Assembly (NCBI GenBank): GCA_963971425.1
Contig: OZ020515.1
Location: 16,756,291 to 16,820,290, forward strand
Origin: Bryoerythrophyllum caledonicum
Lineage: Eukaryota; Streptophyta; Bryopsida; Pottiales; Pottiaceae
Length of the DNA stretch: 64,000 nt
Reading direction: 5' to 3'
Position 1 is the first letter of the stretch. The number at the start of each line of letters is the position of its first letter. The notes below the pieces were generated by a model. The model saw only the letters and a program-made list of their open reading frames with translations, was not told where the DNA came from and searched no databases. Made by a program: the position numbers and the translations under genes. Positions 12,061-23,499 of this stretch are shown here, piece by piece.

Positions 12061-12328
12061 AATAACAAAGTAACCGGGGGCTAGAAAAAGGTGGGGCTCG
12101 AAGGCGGAAGGCATTGCGAGCACCCGAGCACCCGAGTTCCGCGGGCTCCGTGAGGCGAAGCCAAGAAGACCTAGGAAATTTTGACCTAGTTCCCTTGGTC
12201 ACCCATCCAAGTCTTATTCCTCCCCCATTGGGCCATTCCGCTTAACCTCGAGGTTCTCAACAACCTCTAACCGGCTTCTACTAGCCTTGGTGATGTTCAA
12301 GACTTAGAAGTGAATAACTTTCTACTCA

Positions 12329-14254
12329 TTGCTTCGTTTCAAGAATGGTTTGTTGCATGCACATCAAGCTATGATATTTGATCAGTTGATGGTACAAACA
12401 GGTGAGAAAGACTACGGGTCACCAAAGTATTCATCGGTATCCGATAAGGTATATTTGGAGGGCATTGACGATGAAGAACTTGAAGAGGGTGCACATACGC
12501 CCCTCTTTGCGGTTGATCCACCTAAACCTTGGGGGTTTAATGCCTTTGAGGACATGGATGACCACGGTGGTGGATCCATGGTTTGAGATCGATACTCAGG
12601 GAGAGTTGAAGGCATAGCCTTCAACGACTAGAAGACCAGATTTCGATCATGGCAAATAACAATGAAGCAACGTAATCCATTCTTTAATGATTGGTGGGCA
12701 TTTGAGCAATTACCAAACCATTTGGAGTTTGAGGCATTGCAAGCATATGATGCGTGATTTGAAGACCACAAGGAAGATCTTGGTGCTGTTGAGGACTACT
12801 GGACGCGACGCGTGAAGTTGGTTACATCATTGAAGGAGGGTATTGCTATTCCTGCAGCTAGAGCATTGGATGATGATGATGATGATGAGGAAGTCTTGAC
12901 AAGTGGAGATGCAACACAGACAACAAGGCTTCAAGCTGCTGCAGCCAGGGCTTGTAGGGCTAGAGAGAGCACCGCCTCAGGGACAAGAGTCACATTCACA
13001 TCTTGATTGTCCAGAGCATCCACAGAAGCCATAGCCACTATTGGACCTCCGCCTTACTTTGATATGTTGGTAGTATTCTTTGAACACCTGGAGGTTGAGT
13101 TTGGTGGCATACGACGAGATCGTATGCCCCACAGTCATGATTTCAAGAAGAAAGTTGGAGATACTCCAAAGATTATGTATGCACGCCTTGCAAGGTTTGC
13201 TCGTGACAGTGGAGATGCATTTACAGAGCGTCAATTGGTGGAGCTTTACATGAGAAAACAAGACAAGAAGATCCGAGAGATGGCACATCTTCATATGCTA
13301 TTGATGTATAGAGGTCGAGCTACCTTAGCTTAAGCATTTGCAATAGTAGAGCAATTTGACCGAGGGTTGTGCGTGGAAGAAGCTGGAAGATTATCATACA
13401 TTATGACAACAACGACAAGTCAACTTAAGGCTACTACTGGAGGTCCAAGCAAGGGCCATGCAAATTCAAAGCCACCTAAGCAAATTGCAATGGCTGCAGA
13501 AGAGGCAACACCTACAAATTCTCGTATAAAGTGTTGGAGATGTGGAGAATTGGGCCATAGCAAGAAGGATTGTCCAAAGCCTTCTGATCGTGTAGGTGGT
13601 GCAAGTGAAAGTAAAGGAAAAGCAGTTGACAAGGCTCAACAAACAGAGACACAAAGTCAAGGCAAACCTGCCAGCTCTCCTCCTAAATGCTCTCATCCTA
13701 CTTGTGGACGGATAGGGCATACTGAGGCTCAATGATGGATTAAGAATCCACAGTTGAGGCCTCAATCTTTTCAACCACAAGGGAGTGGATCAACCTTTGG
13801 AACTAACAGTTTGGAGGCACGTATGGGTGAATTGCAAAATAGCTTGGCATTGTTGCTTGCAGCAACAAGTAAGCAAACACCTGCAACCTCCAAATCAAGA
13901 TCGGCACATAGTGCCTCTCAACAACCAGAGTATGACAGATTTGAATATGGAGCCCAAGGAGAGTTGATGGCAGCTGCAACAACAAGGTCACAGTTGAAGA
14001 CACCATCACAGACATTAGATATACTTTGAGATCCCGTGTTGGTTGATAATGAGTTTGGTGCACGCCACAAACAACCTGCGGACAATATTGGACAATCACG
14101 ATTGCCCTTGACATTTGGTCTTGCAGATGTGGCAACCAAACCACTTCACAATCAAAGTCTTAATGAGGACAAAACATCTTTGGAGGAGGATATGGTCAAG
14201 AAATTGGAGCTTAAGGTATTAGAGATCCCATTGTTTTCAGGCATGCAAGTGTAG
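12329..14254 (+). pseudogene. gag (capsid/nucleocapsid) of the gypsy element
   Basis: Gag would package element RNA. One frame runs across 12329-14254, broken by stops. A retrotransposon-gag-like helical region is readable at 13007-13333, including FKKKVGDTPKIMYARLARFA. A CCHC zinc knuckle CWRCGELGHSKKDC lies at 13532-13573, and a second, CSHPTCGRIGHTEAQ, follows about 110 bases later with its last Cys codon replaced by TGA. An Asp/Glu-rich run is encoded at 12864-12890. The zinc knuckles and position ahead of protease make the gag call firm; boundaries are not certain. Confidence 0.75.
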
Positions 14255-14581
14255 AGTTTGAACTTTGATGCAGCTATGTTCTATTATATGGCTGGAAAGA
14301 TAATACAAGGGAAAGTGCTATTGCCTGCCAATGTAGCTATAAAAGAAACAAAAGAGGCTATTGTGACTGAAGATATAGAAGGTGAAAAAAAACAAGCTGC
14401 TTCTGAGGCAAGTGATGCACTCAGGCGCTAGAAGGATTGGAAGAAGGAACCTCCTTTGGCAGTAGAGTTTGATAGCGGCTTACATTTGAATGAGAATCAT
14501 TTTGATTTGGGAGATGATATGAAGGTTGCTACAAAGTACTTGGCTAATATTCCAGCCAGGGAAACTCGTGAGCGATTGTAG

Positions 14582-15229
14582 ATGAAGCCAGGGGTGGTTA
14601 AATTGGCCAATTCAGGCCATGTATTTTCTGTAGCTAGAGGTAATGGTTCTAAGGTGTACCCACAAAAGGTTTTGCTTGATATAAGGGCTCAACCAATAAT
14701 GTTGGAAAAGAACCTAACAGAGAGCCTAGGTATTAAAACAGAAGACCTTGATCCATGCCCTTTTATAACTGCAACATCTCTTGGGGGCACATAACATCCA
14801 ACAGGGCTTATAAAAGAACCTCTAAAGCTACAATTCAAGGTGGACAACGATGCATATACTCACATATCTGTAAGATGTGTGATCACGGGTGCCACCACTT
14901 ATGATATACTTTTAGGGCAACATGCATTGTACCCCATTGATTTTGGTCACGATTGCTGGACTGAGGAGACATGGTTTAGATCGGGTTGGTCTCAAGGAGA
15001 TGGAAGGAAGGAAGTACTCCTAGTCAACTTTGGTGCCACTGCAAAACTAGTACATAGACAAGTAGCAATGTATGGATGCGTTGCCGAGTGGTTTGCATAT
15101 GGTGATTTGCTACTTGAGGGAAACACATCTTCATTGGATTCACCTCCACAATCAGACATGCAAGTGCCAACTCAATTGGGCAAGTTTGTTAGGCATCCAA
15201 AGGATCCAACGCCACCGTGGACTTCATAA
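14582..15229 (+). pseudogene. Aspartic protease region of the gypsy element
   Basis: This would cleave the polyprotein. KVLLDIRAQPIMLEKNL corresponds to the retropepsin active-site block, where D-S/T-G-A is expected; here the Gly is Arg, so catalysis is doubtful. ITATSLGG and TTYDILLGQHALYP match the flap and the later (I/L)LG strand of retropepsins. A TAA at 14792-14794 interrupts the frame. It lies in the same frame as gag and the methyltransferase that follows. Confidence 0.75.
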
Positions 15230-15235
15230 AAAGGC

Positions 15236-16708
15236 TTGATGGATCAATGCCAAGAATTGGTGAAAAAAATTGATCAACACCTTTGGGAGCCAAAATATAC
15301 AAGGCCTCCTCTGCAGAAGCTTGTGGAGCTTTACATAGAGGCTGGGAGCATAGTTCTTGTAGAACTATTTGCTAGACTTGGTACAAGATTGGCTGCTGCT
15401 TTAGAAGCTCGATTATCTACACAAAGTTATACATATGTGGATAATAATGTCATTGTCAGCACAACAACAAAGCATCATCTTCAACACTTGCAGATGAGAT
15501 ATTTAACGCAATTACCCGCAAGTGCTATTCAAGATTGTATGTCACGTTTACCATCGGACATTGCTTTGATTGGCCAAGAGGATCTTCGAAGGTTAGGAAG
15601 AGTGGACCTTGTGATGGCTGGATGGCCTTGCCAAGGGCTATACCGAGTTGGGCCAGGTCAAGGCCTCCAAGACCCTCGATCTGCTCTATTTTGGGAGCTA
15701 TTGCGGTTGTTGAAGTGGTGGCAACGCCTTCAAGCCACTCATGTAGCCTATATCTTTGAGAATGTCCCACCATTAGGGATGGTCAATGCACAATTGCAAA
15801 ATGCTGCAGCAGAGACGTGCGTACATCTTGGAAAACCAGTACTAGTGGATACAACAACTCTTGGTTCTTATGCCAACCGCAAGAACCAAAAATTTCCTAG
15901 TGGAAATGGACAAACTTGGCTTCCGCACGAGGTATTTGGGCAACATTGGGGCAACTTACACGTCCACAAGGGAGGCATGTTGACCACATTTTAGATGTTG
16001 GTCGCTTTGCTCAACAAGTGGTGCAGGCAGATTCAGCCCCATTTGCCTAATAAATAATCTAGGGGAGCCTCGTTTGGCTTTGCCTACATTCATGAGTTGT
16101 CCTCGATCTTTCGCATTTCGTGAAGGAGGACCAAGCTTAGTATTTGATACTAGCACACAAAGTCTTCGTAAGCCTTGTGCTGATGAATGGGAGAGAGCCA
16201 TGGGCTTTCTTATAGGTACAACAAGTGGCCCTGGAATTACAGAGTCTCAACGCCGCCACATCCTTGGACAAACTATGGATTTAAACTCCATGACTTGGTT
16301 TCTAGGGGTTTGTCTAGCAGCTCAAGTGCATCAAAATGGTGGCTTGGATGGACATCCGGGGGCAAAGTCTTCAAGTCAGGGGCACAGGGTGGAATGACAC
16401 CTCATGATATTTCAAAAGAGGTTCATCCAGATGTAGAGGTGTGGCTGGAGAGTAAGCAAGCCTGGGATACAACCCTTAGAGGAATGAAGACGCGAGATGG
16501 AGGTGCCTTTGAATGGGTTGTAGAAGATGAACTACGAGGTCAAGGGGTCTTGGCGGCATTGGCCCAAAAATTGGGTAAGGAGAATGCTAAGGAAGTTTTT
16601 AACAAGGTATTTTTTGTAAAGAAAGCACCTCCTTTGGCTCATGTTCATGATAAAAAGATAACATTTATTGCCTTGGAAAAGGGCAATGGTGCATCTTCAT
16701 CCAACTAG
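15236..16708 (+). pseudogene. C5-cytosine DNA methyltransferase domain inside gypsy pol
   Basis: The enzyme class transfers methyl from SAM to C5 of cytosine in DNA. Motifs appear in canonical, unpermuted order: motif I as VLVELFARLGTRLAAALEA (15350-15400; the two Gly of FxGxG are Arg here); motif IV as AGWPCQGL with the catalytic Cys codon at 15629-15631; GLQDPRSALFWE after it; motif VI as FENVPP (about 15755-15770). A target-recognition-like stretch follows, then motifs IX/X as EWERAMGF and RRHILGQTMDLNSMTWFL at about 16180-16305. A TAG at 15992-15994 and a frame disturbance near 16000-16070 interrupt it. The canonical order separates it from plant DRM enzymes, which are permuted. It shares frame with gag and protease and precedes RT, so it belongs to the element and is not a nearby host gene. 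Confidence 0.85.
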
Positions 16709-16799
16709 TAACTAGAAGGAGTGCCAGCACCTATATTGGAATCCTTAGGAAAGAATGTAATCTTGCCAGTTCAGAAGGATTGGGAGATGGACATAGAGA

Positions 16800-18430
16800 T
16801 GGGACTTAAGGTCCAGAGGCACGGAAGGTGCGAGCTTTCATTCGCTCGTACAAGGCATGCTTTGCTTTCAAGCTCACTGATTTAGAGGGCTATAAGGGCA
16901 AGCCGGTAAGAATACAATTGGAAAACGATTATCCAATATTTAGACGTCCATACATGTTGAGTATTTTTGAAAGAGATGGGGTCAAACTGGGATGCTAGGA
17001 GTTGTTTGATGCAGGTTTGGTGGAGCTCTCAGATGGTGAATATGCATGTGCAACGGTCATGCTAGCGAAGAAGGACATTCTTAGAAATTGGACGGAGAAG
17101 CGTATGTGTGGAGACTACCGGCCAGTTAACAAGAAGACCAAATCGGATCGCTACCCTATGCCTACACCTGAGGAGTTATTTGATGCAGTTGGAAAAGCAA
17201 GAGTCTTTAGTACTTTGGACTTGAGGTCACGGTACCACCAATTGCTATTGAGAAAAAAAGATCAGTGGAAGACAACATTTTGGGGAGTAAATGATGATGG
17301 AAGAGATATGCTCTTTCATTGGAAGTTTTTACCTTTTGGATTAAAGAATGCTCCAGCGGAATTTCAGCGTGTGATGGATCAAGTCTGAAAGGGTTTGTCA
17401 TTTGCTCGGTATTACATAGATGATGTTATTATCTTTAGTGATACACCACAAGAGCATGTAAAACATTTGCAGCAAGTATTTGAAAGGCTACAATAATGGG
17501 GTCTTCGCTTGCATCATGGAAAGTGCAGGTTTTTTCATGATCAATTTCGTTATTTGGGCCATATGATCACGCCAGGAAGTTTAGGTGTACAACAAGCGAA
17601 GGTGGAAGCCTTAAATAGAATTCCAATTCCTAGAGATGTGTCAAGGTTGAGAGCTTTCATGGGTTTAGCAAACTATTATGGTCGATTTGTTCCTGGTTTT
17701 ACTCTTTTGGCTAAACCTTTGACTCTATTGACATGCTCTGATCAAGAATGGATGTGGGGCCCTACTCAAGAAGAAGCATTCGAGGCCTTGAAAGGAGCAC
17801 TAGGTTCAGCACCAGTGTTGAGGAGGCCAGATGCAAGACGGCCATTCCAACTCCATATAGATTGGAGTATGTTGGAAATTGGTGTTGTTTAAACTCAAAA
17901 GGATGATGATGGAAAGGAGTATGTCATTGCATATGCTTCTCGAAGTAACAATGATGTAGAGGCCAAATATTCATCTGATGAAGGAGAATGTCTTGCGGTA
18001 GTATGGGCGGTGGTGTATTTCCGTCCATACCTTTATGGACAAAGCTTTACACTTGTGACTGACCATCAACCTCTTAAGTGGTTGATGGAATCAAACAAGC
18101 TTACAGGGAAGTTAGCCAAATAGGCATTATTATTACAAAAATATGATTTTGAAGTAGTCCATAAGGCATGGTTGCAAGATTTGGATGCAGATGGCTTAAG
18201 CTGTTATCCAAGCCCATTGCAAGAGGACTTGACCGGTGCCAGGTAGCACAGTACCTCTGACCAAGAGGTAGTGCCAAGTTGGCATGCTTCAACTTATTTG
18301 GCATGGATGGAAGGGAAATCTGGCCAAACTATTGAAGAAGCTTTGGGAAATGTTGTAGATGAACAGTCAGATGAAAAGGGATCTAGAATCACCGTTGATG
18401 TGTGGCGAGATGAAGGAATTTTGTATCGTC
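16800..18430 (+). pseudogene. Reverse transcriptase and RNase H of the gypsy element
   Basis: RT copies element RNA into DNA. Readable blocks: GYKGKPVRIQL then CGDYRPVNKKTKSDRYPMPT (about 17107-17165), VFSTLDLRSRYHQL, FLPFGLKNAPAEFQRVMDQV and the catalytic YIDD at 17413-17424, intact. RNase H follows, with IAYASRSNNDVEAKYS and LVTDHQPLKWLM. TGA (17386) and several TAG/TAA stops break the frame, among them TAG at 16996-16998 and 18121-18123. Relative to gag-MTase this region is shifted one frame; whether that is decay or an original frameshift site between 16.7 and 16.8 kb cannot be told from one copy. Confidence 0.9.
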
Positions 18431-18564
18431 TATAATATGGGGAGTTTCTTCCTAATACCACACCTCAAGAGCAGGACCGGATAGCTCATAGAGTGGCTAG
18501 ATTTCATTGAGAGGGTGGACTTATATTTTGGAGATGGGAAGATGGAACACGGAGGGTAGTTCCT

Positions 18565-19610
18565 AGGCCAGAATAACGTCTATAGTTGATACAACAAATG
18601 CATGAAGACTTGGGACATTTTGGAGTACGACGCATACACTCAATGTTGCGTGGTCAATTTTGGTGGATGGGCATGCAACAAGAGGTGGCAACCTATGTGG
18701 GGAGGTGTGAAGTTTGCGATCGGGTTAGATCAAGCTTCAATACCTTGTCTTCCCAACTACAACCATTACCAATTATGGGATTGGGCTATAGGTGGAGTCT
18801 TGATTTTGCTGGACCATTGATGACCACAAAACGAGGTGTTAAGTATGTGCTTGTTATGGTGGAGCATTTCAGCAAGTGGATTGAGGTGGTGGCTTTACCG
18901 CAAAATTCCCTAAGCTAGTAGCGGAGGCATTCCTAGATCGAGTTCTAGCTAGGTTTGGAGCCCCTACAGAGGTGTTGACAGACCAAGGGAGGGAGTTCCT
19001 TGGGTCTTTTGAAGAGCTTTGCATTAAAGCTCTAATTGATCATCGAATAACTTCTAGAGACCACCCAGAGGCAGATGGATTGGCAGAGAGAGTGGTTTAG
19101 ACAATCAAACGTGGATTATGTAAATATGGATTGCTAGCAGGCAATCATAGAGATTGGGACATCAAGCTACCGTGGATAGCGATGGATTATCGTTTCAGTC
19201 GGCAAGCTTCTCTGGCATGTTATAGTCCTTATCAGCTACTCTATGGCAGAGAGCCAGTATTGCCTTCGGCAGTAAGAGAGAAACTAAACACTGTTGTGGA
19301 CTAGGATGATCCGAAGATTTGGGCACAAGTGCTACAAGATCGTGTTGAGAATTTCCAAAGGGCCATACCTATGGCTATGGAGAACTTGGCAATAGCGCAA
19401 CATAGAGATAGGTTGCATTATGCATGTATTAGGAGTGGAGCTTATAAACTTCAGCTTCAACGTTTTCAAGTAGGTGATTATGTATATTTACAACGTGAGG
19501 CACCCACAACCTTTGATGTTCGAGCAGGTAGAACCATCTTGCGGGTCAAAGAGATCTTGCCAAGTGGGATCAATACATCAAGAGATGGCGGTGGTTCCAG
19601 CTGGATATAG
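18565..19610 (+). pseudogene. Integrase of the gypsy element with GPY-like tail
   Basis: Integrase inserts element cDNA. The HHCC zinc domain is readable: LGHFG, IHSML, FWWMGM, CEVCD (18610-18725). The DDE core residues are all present: Asp in SLDFAGPL (codon 18803-18805), Asp in LTDQGREF (about 18981) and Glu in LAERVV (19086-19088). A frame change at about 18905 and TAG stops (for example 19098-19100) disable it. The tail VGDYVYLQREAP and ILRVKEILPSGI resembles the GPY/F module that follows gypsy integrases. No chromodomain is seen; a PHD finger follows instead. Confidence 0.88.
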
Positions 19611-19761
19611 ATGTTTTGTTTGTGGAGAAACCAAGGGCGCAACAACTATGTTGTTATGTGACCAATGTCAGAGAGGGTGGCATATGGCATGTCTTCATCC
19701 TCCTCTGGCAACACTTCCTGAAGGAGATTGGAATTGCCCATGGTGTAAGAAATCAAGGTAA
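19598..19761 (+). pseudogene. PHD zinc finger at the C-terminal end of gypsy pol
   Basis: The sequence reads YRCFVCGETKG, MLLCDQCQRGWHMACLHPP and GDWNCPWCKKSR, then TAA. Cys/His spacing is C-x2-C-x11-C-x2-C-x4-H-x2-C-x14-C-x2-C, the full Cys4-His-Cys3 PHD pattern, with the Trp two residues before the last Cys pair typical of histone-H3-reading fingers. No ligand residue is lost and there is no internal stop, in contrast to the rest of the element. It lies one frame from the GPY-like tail, so a small indel near 19560-19600 probably separates them. PHD fingers bind histone tails; here it could direct integration or tether the complex to chromatin (inference). Confidence 0.85.
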
Positions 19762-19832
19762 TCCTATGTTGCGTGGATGAAGTGAGAATGTATCATCATC
19801 TTTGCTAGCTGAGTTGCGAGGGCGCTATACTC

Positions 19833-19847
19833 AGCTAGGGGGGCAAT
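19833..19847 (+). other. Polypurine tract before 3' terminal repeat
   Basis: AGCTAGGGGGGCAAT directly precedes TGTGGAATTC, as expected for the primer of plus-strand synthesis followed by an LTR starting TG. Confidence 0.65.
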
Positions 19848-20014
19848 TGTGGAATTCTACAAGATTGTCTTGTATTGTGTGGATTTGCTGATAGTTACAT
19901 GTTACGTATGCTTATGAAAGGATAGCTCTTATGAGATTTGCATAGATCATGAGTATATATAGTAGTGAAGTGGCTATACGACACATACTATTGATGACAT
20001 GAAGAGATACGACA
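19848..20014 (+). repeat. 167-bp terminal repeat, copy 1 (probable 3' LTR)
   Basis: Starts TGTGGAATTCTACAAG and ends GATACGACA, so it has TG...CA ends, and it follows the polypurine tract. It matches 20413-20579 with about eight substitutions over 167 bases. It is short for a gypsy LTR. Confidence 0.65.
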
Positions 20015-20015
20015 G

Positions 20016-20412
20016 TTGTCATGGCATATGGTATCGGTGAAGATTAAGTGACTCTTTAGGGATTGGTAGTATAGTTTTATTGTTAGTATAGCCTAAGGAG
20101 GGGCCTAGTTAGGACTTAAAGTCACTTAATAGGGCTGAATTAACACTAGGCAAGTTTGGAAGTGTGAAAGGGGTTATTTCAGGACTGGTTTGGGGTGGTT
20201 GTAATCCCAAGCCGCCCATGTCACCTTCATTCTTATTAAGTTCAGATATGGGTGTAGAAGGGAGAGTTGGAAGGATGTGTGGCTTGGAGGCTTGTTGAAG
20301 TTGGCGGTTTGTCATGTAATACAAAGCTTAGTTGTCGTTTCTTCTCTTTCTTCACTTTTCTGGACTAATTCTATAGGAATAGAGTAAGAAGAAGGAATGT
20401 GATCTTCATTAT
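20016..20412 (+). repeat. Gypsy leader block, 3' copy
   Basis: Copy of the block at 10674-11573 without the MITE. It lies between the two 167-bp repeats and begins a few bases after the first one, where TATGGTATCGG loosely resembles a tRNA primer-binding site. It probably derives from a second, internally deleted element sharing the LTR. Confidence 0.75.
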
Positions 20413-20579
20413 TGTGGAATTCTACAAGGTTGCCTTGTATTGTGTGGATTTGCTGATAGTTACATGTTATGTATGCTTATAATAGGGTAGCTCTTATGAG
20501 ATTTGCATAGATCATGAGTATATGTAGTAGTGAAGTGGCTATATGACACATACTATTGATGACATGAAGAGATACAACA
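20413..20579 (+). repeat. 167-bp terminal repeat, copy 2
   Basis: Second copy with TG...CA ends (TGTGGAATTC to GATACAACA). Flanking bases do not form a clear target-site duplication with either candidate left end. Confidence 0.65.
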
Positions 20580-21622
20580 CACTCTTAATGCTTTACAATG
20601 CAATTGTTTCAATAAGAATGTTTTATCCCCACTCTTATATTTTCATCTTTCAAGTATCTCCCACTTGAATTCATAGATTTTAACTTATGCTTACATTTTC
20701 ACTCAAATTAATTTAATCACAATCACTCTCTTATAAGGATATATTCACATAAATTTAGTCTTTAATCACACAATATCACATTTGACCTAGATAGGTTTTG
20801 CCCAAATTTTGAATATGAAGACCTGATGTTAAATATACTTATGCATGGACTTGACTTCACACAAACAAGACCTAATGCAAACAAGTACAAAATATTAACA
20901 ACACAAAGTAATACAATATCAATGTATATTAAATAAATAAGGACTCTTACATAACCAAGAAGAGCTCCTTGACTAGCTTCTCCTAAAGCTAGGACTCACT
21001 CCATCTTCAATGTGTGTAGTGTTGAATAATGCTACTTTGGCTAGCTATTTATACTACCTATTTTCTAAAGGTTGCACCTTTTAACAAAAGGTTTTTTCCT
21101 TTTCTAGCCAATAGAATTTTTTTGATTTATTTCCGACACCTCTTCATGGAAAGGTCCATCTTTCTCAAAGGGTGTGAGTTTAACCCTTTTCCCATTGTTT
21201 CCCAATCATTCAATATGAAGAGGTACTTTTTAATCAGTTAGCTACTTAGTGTGAACATTACCACTATTTTATCTAATTTTTAATATATCTACAACCCTTT
21301 TTACACTATAAAAATTTGAAAAATCTAATTTTAACATTTTGGCTCTACAAGAAAGAAACTCAACAAAGATTTTTTCAAATTTCATCTCAAAGATGTCAAA
21401 TTGATACAAAATTTAAAAGCCCAAAATCCACTAGAGCCCATAATTGTGTTGTAGAGAATGTAATACTGTAGTTGTTATGAGGTGGGTTGGATTTTGTGCC
21501 CTCCTTCGACTAATGCTAACAAGTGACAGTGAGTAAAAGCAAGAAGAGATGCCATACATGATCCAATTCAGCATCCCTTTTTGAGACTTTTGAGGCAAGG
21601 CCACCAATGAGGAGCTTGAGTA
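20580..21622. other. Non-coding AT-rich stretch
   Basis: Nothing supportable; the 70-codon open frame at 21029 is Phe/Leu-rich and looks like chance. Confidence 0.45.
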
Positions 21623-21787
21623 GGGTGGTGCACACCTTAAGACCCAATACCGCTACTGACTATTTTTAATTACTAACATTTTCAGATATTTTGAGCGATT
21701 ATGAGTTGACTTCAACATTACATGCACAATTTCATGCATACTCTACATAGCAAATTCGGGTCGGATCGGATTTAGGTCGCTCCACCT
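21623..21787. mobile_element. Possible short MITE with TA flanks
   Basis: Left GGGTGGTGCACACC and right (reversed) AGGTGGAGCGACC are loosely inverted, each bordered by TA. It is similar in style to the AGGT-ended MITEs but the repeats are imperfect. Confidence 0.35.
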
Positions 21788-21789
21788 TA

Positions 21790-23499
21790 TCATGCACTAG
21801 AGTATCATTATTGTTCCATTAGCATTTGCAAGATGAGAATTGAATTTGGTAACTTTGAATGGTGTTTGGTTCTCGACAAGTTTCATATTCACTTATGGTG
21901 GAATCAAGATCATTGGTGAAAAAAAGTATGCAGGAAAGTATATCCCACCCTGTAATTCATACCAATTATGTGAATGACCTTATGTAGACATTGAGATCTT
22001 ATAACAAATAAGAAAAAGAAAATATATAGACATATTGTAAAACAAATATTGTCTTCAGTGCAAAAATTCCATTTTAACCCCCAAGGAACCACAACATTTT
22101 AACACCCAAACTCATTGAAAATTGCCAATTTCAATGCATTCAACACAAAATTCAAACAAACATAGTTTTTAAACAAACCTAACCGTAGGATCTTGTATTA
22201 GGATTGTACAAGTGTGGTAAAAAAAATTCAGTTTGACTACACAGATCAAAAGATACCAACCTTTGTACTGAGACATGAACTCTTCTTGAGGTCATACTGA
22301 ACACCTTCAACAAACTTTGACCACCTTCTATGGCAACTGTTTGCACTATAGTCCATGATATTCTAATTTTAAATTAAAAAGGATCAAGCTCGGCACATGT
22401 GCACCAAATTCTAGAAATAGAAGAGGAATAGAAGATGTCCTTAAAAATCCTGCAATGCAACTATATGCTAAAAATCAACAATACACTTCAAGTTTTACAT
22501 ATATACTTCTTATATTATTAAAACTCAAGAATCCATACATTAGATGCAAAGATTTCCATTCCCTTTGCAAAAGGATTTTTTTTAAATGGACAAAAACTCA
22601 AATCTCTATTGAATTTAGAATGAATTAAAGTTTTGCTACACTATTTGTTATATGTGACACTAAACCGCTGCACTATTTGTATATGTTACTAAAAAATGTT
22701 TATAGCCTTTGAACCATAAGTCGGATTTCTACAAAAAAATATGTCGGCAAGAAGCTAATAAAAAGGTGTCCATTCAATAAATAATCTCATAAAATTATGC
22801 TTGATTTGAGATTATGGAACCCTACCCAAACTCAAAATGTCCTCCAAGGGAACATTGGTCCATTAGGGGTTAATACAAGTCAAACATTTTTCGGCAGTAT
22901 TGAATCTCGTACCAAAAAACCTTCTTATTTTCGACATAAAATTCATGAACTACAACTCTGGCACAAATTTATGAACTACAACTCTGGCACAAATTTAAAC
23001 TATGCTATACATTCAGCTCCATTTACAACAGCCCTGTTGGATCTACCTGTTATACATAGAGCTGCTATATTGAGCAGTTGTTATAATGGAAAGGGTGGGT
23101 GAAGGCTGTTACATGGGAACGTTGAACGAATGGTTCTATTAAAGGATGACATCACTTCTCTAGTTCTGACATGCATCTAGTTCTCACATGCTTTATTTTG
23201 AATGGATGTCATGCGGGGTGACAATTTAGTTTGATGGGTGTTGCTGTAATACCAAGTGGCTCTTTCAGAGAGCAATTTTTTGTTCTGGACCCATGCCACT
23301 TATTATAATGAATTTGTTGTTGTATCAAACGTTATTGTAAAGAGAGCCCATTGTATCTATCTTCTACTCCTAAAATTTGGTATATAAGCAGCTGACATCA
23401 TATAGGAATTTGATTGCACGGATTGCACACATGTATAAGATTTAGACCTTGCATATTGCAAAATTTTGACACGAAGTGTAGTCAAAGTCTGTCAATCTT
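21790..23499. other. Non-coding stretch
   Basis: No gene supported. A local duplication of about 20 bases (ACTACAACTCTGGCACAAAT) occurs twice in tandem at 22949-22996. Confidence 0.45.

Larger units (their letters stand above)
10674..20579 (+). mobile_element. Ty3/gypsy-type LTR retrotransposon carrying a C5 DNA methyltransferase and a PHD finger (decayed)
   Basis: Order on the plus strand: leader, gag with two CCHC-type knuckles, protease, C5 cytosine methyltransferase, reverse transcriptase, RNase H, integrase, GPY-like tail, PHD finger, purine tract, terminal repeats. RT before integrase defines Ty3/gypsy order. The coding part is mostly collinear but broken by more than 20 stops and a few frameshifts (frame changes near 16.7-17.0 kb, 18.9 kb and 19.6 kb), so this copy is dead. 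Many stops sit where family consensus would have Gln (CAG/CAA), Trp (TGG) or Arg (CGA). The 5' end lacks a clear LTR; the 3' end carries a 167-bp repeat, a copy of the leader, and the 167-bp repeat again. Confidence 0.85.

Noticed and set aside
15535-15773. Open frames on both strands overlapping the methyltransferase core
   Set aside because: They run antisense or out of frame to a region with clear methyltransferase motifs.
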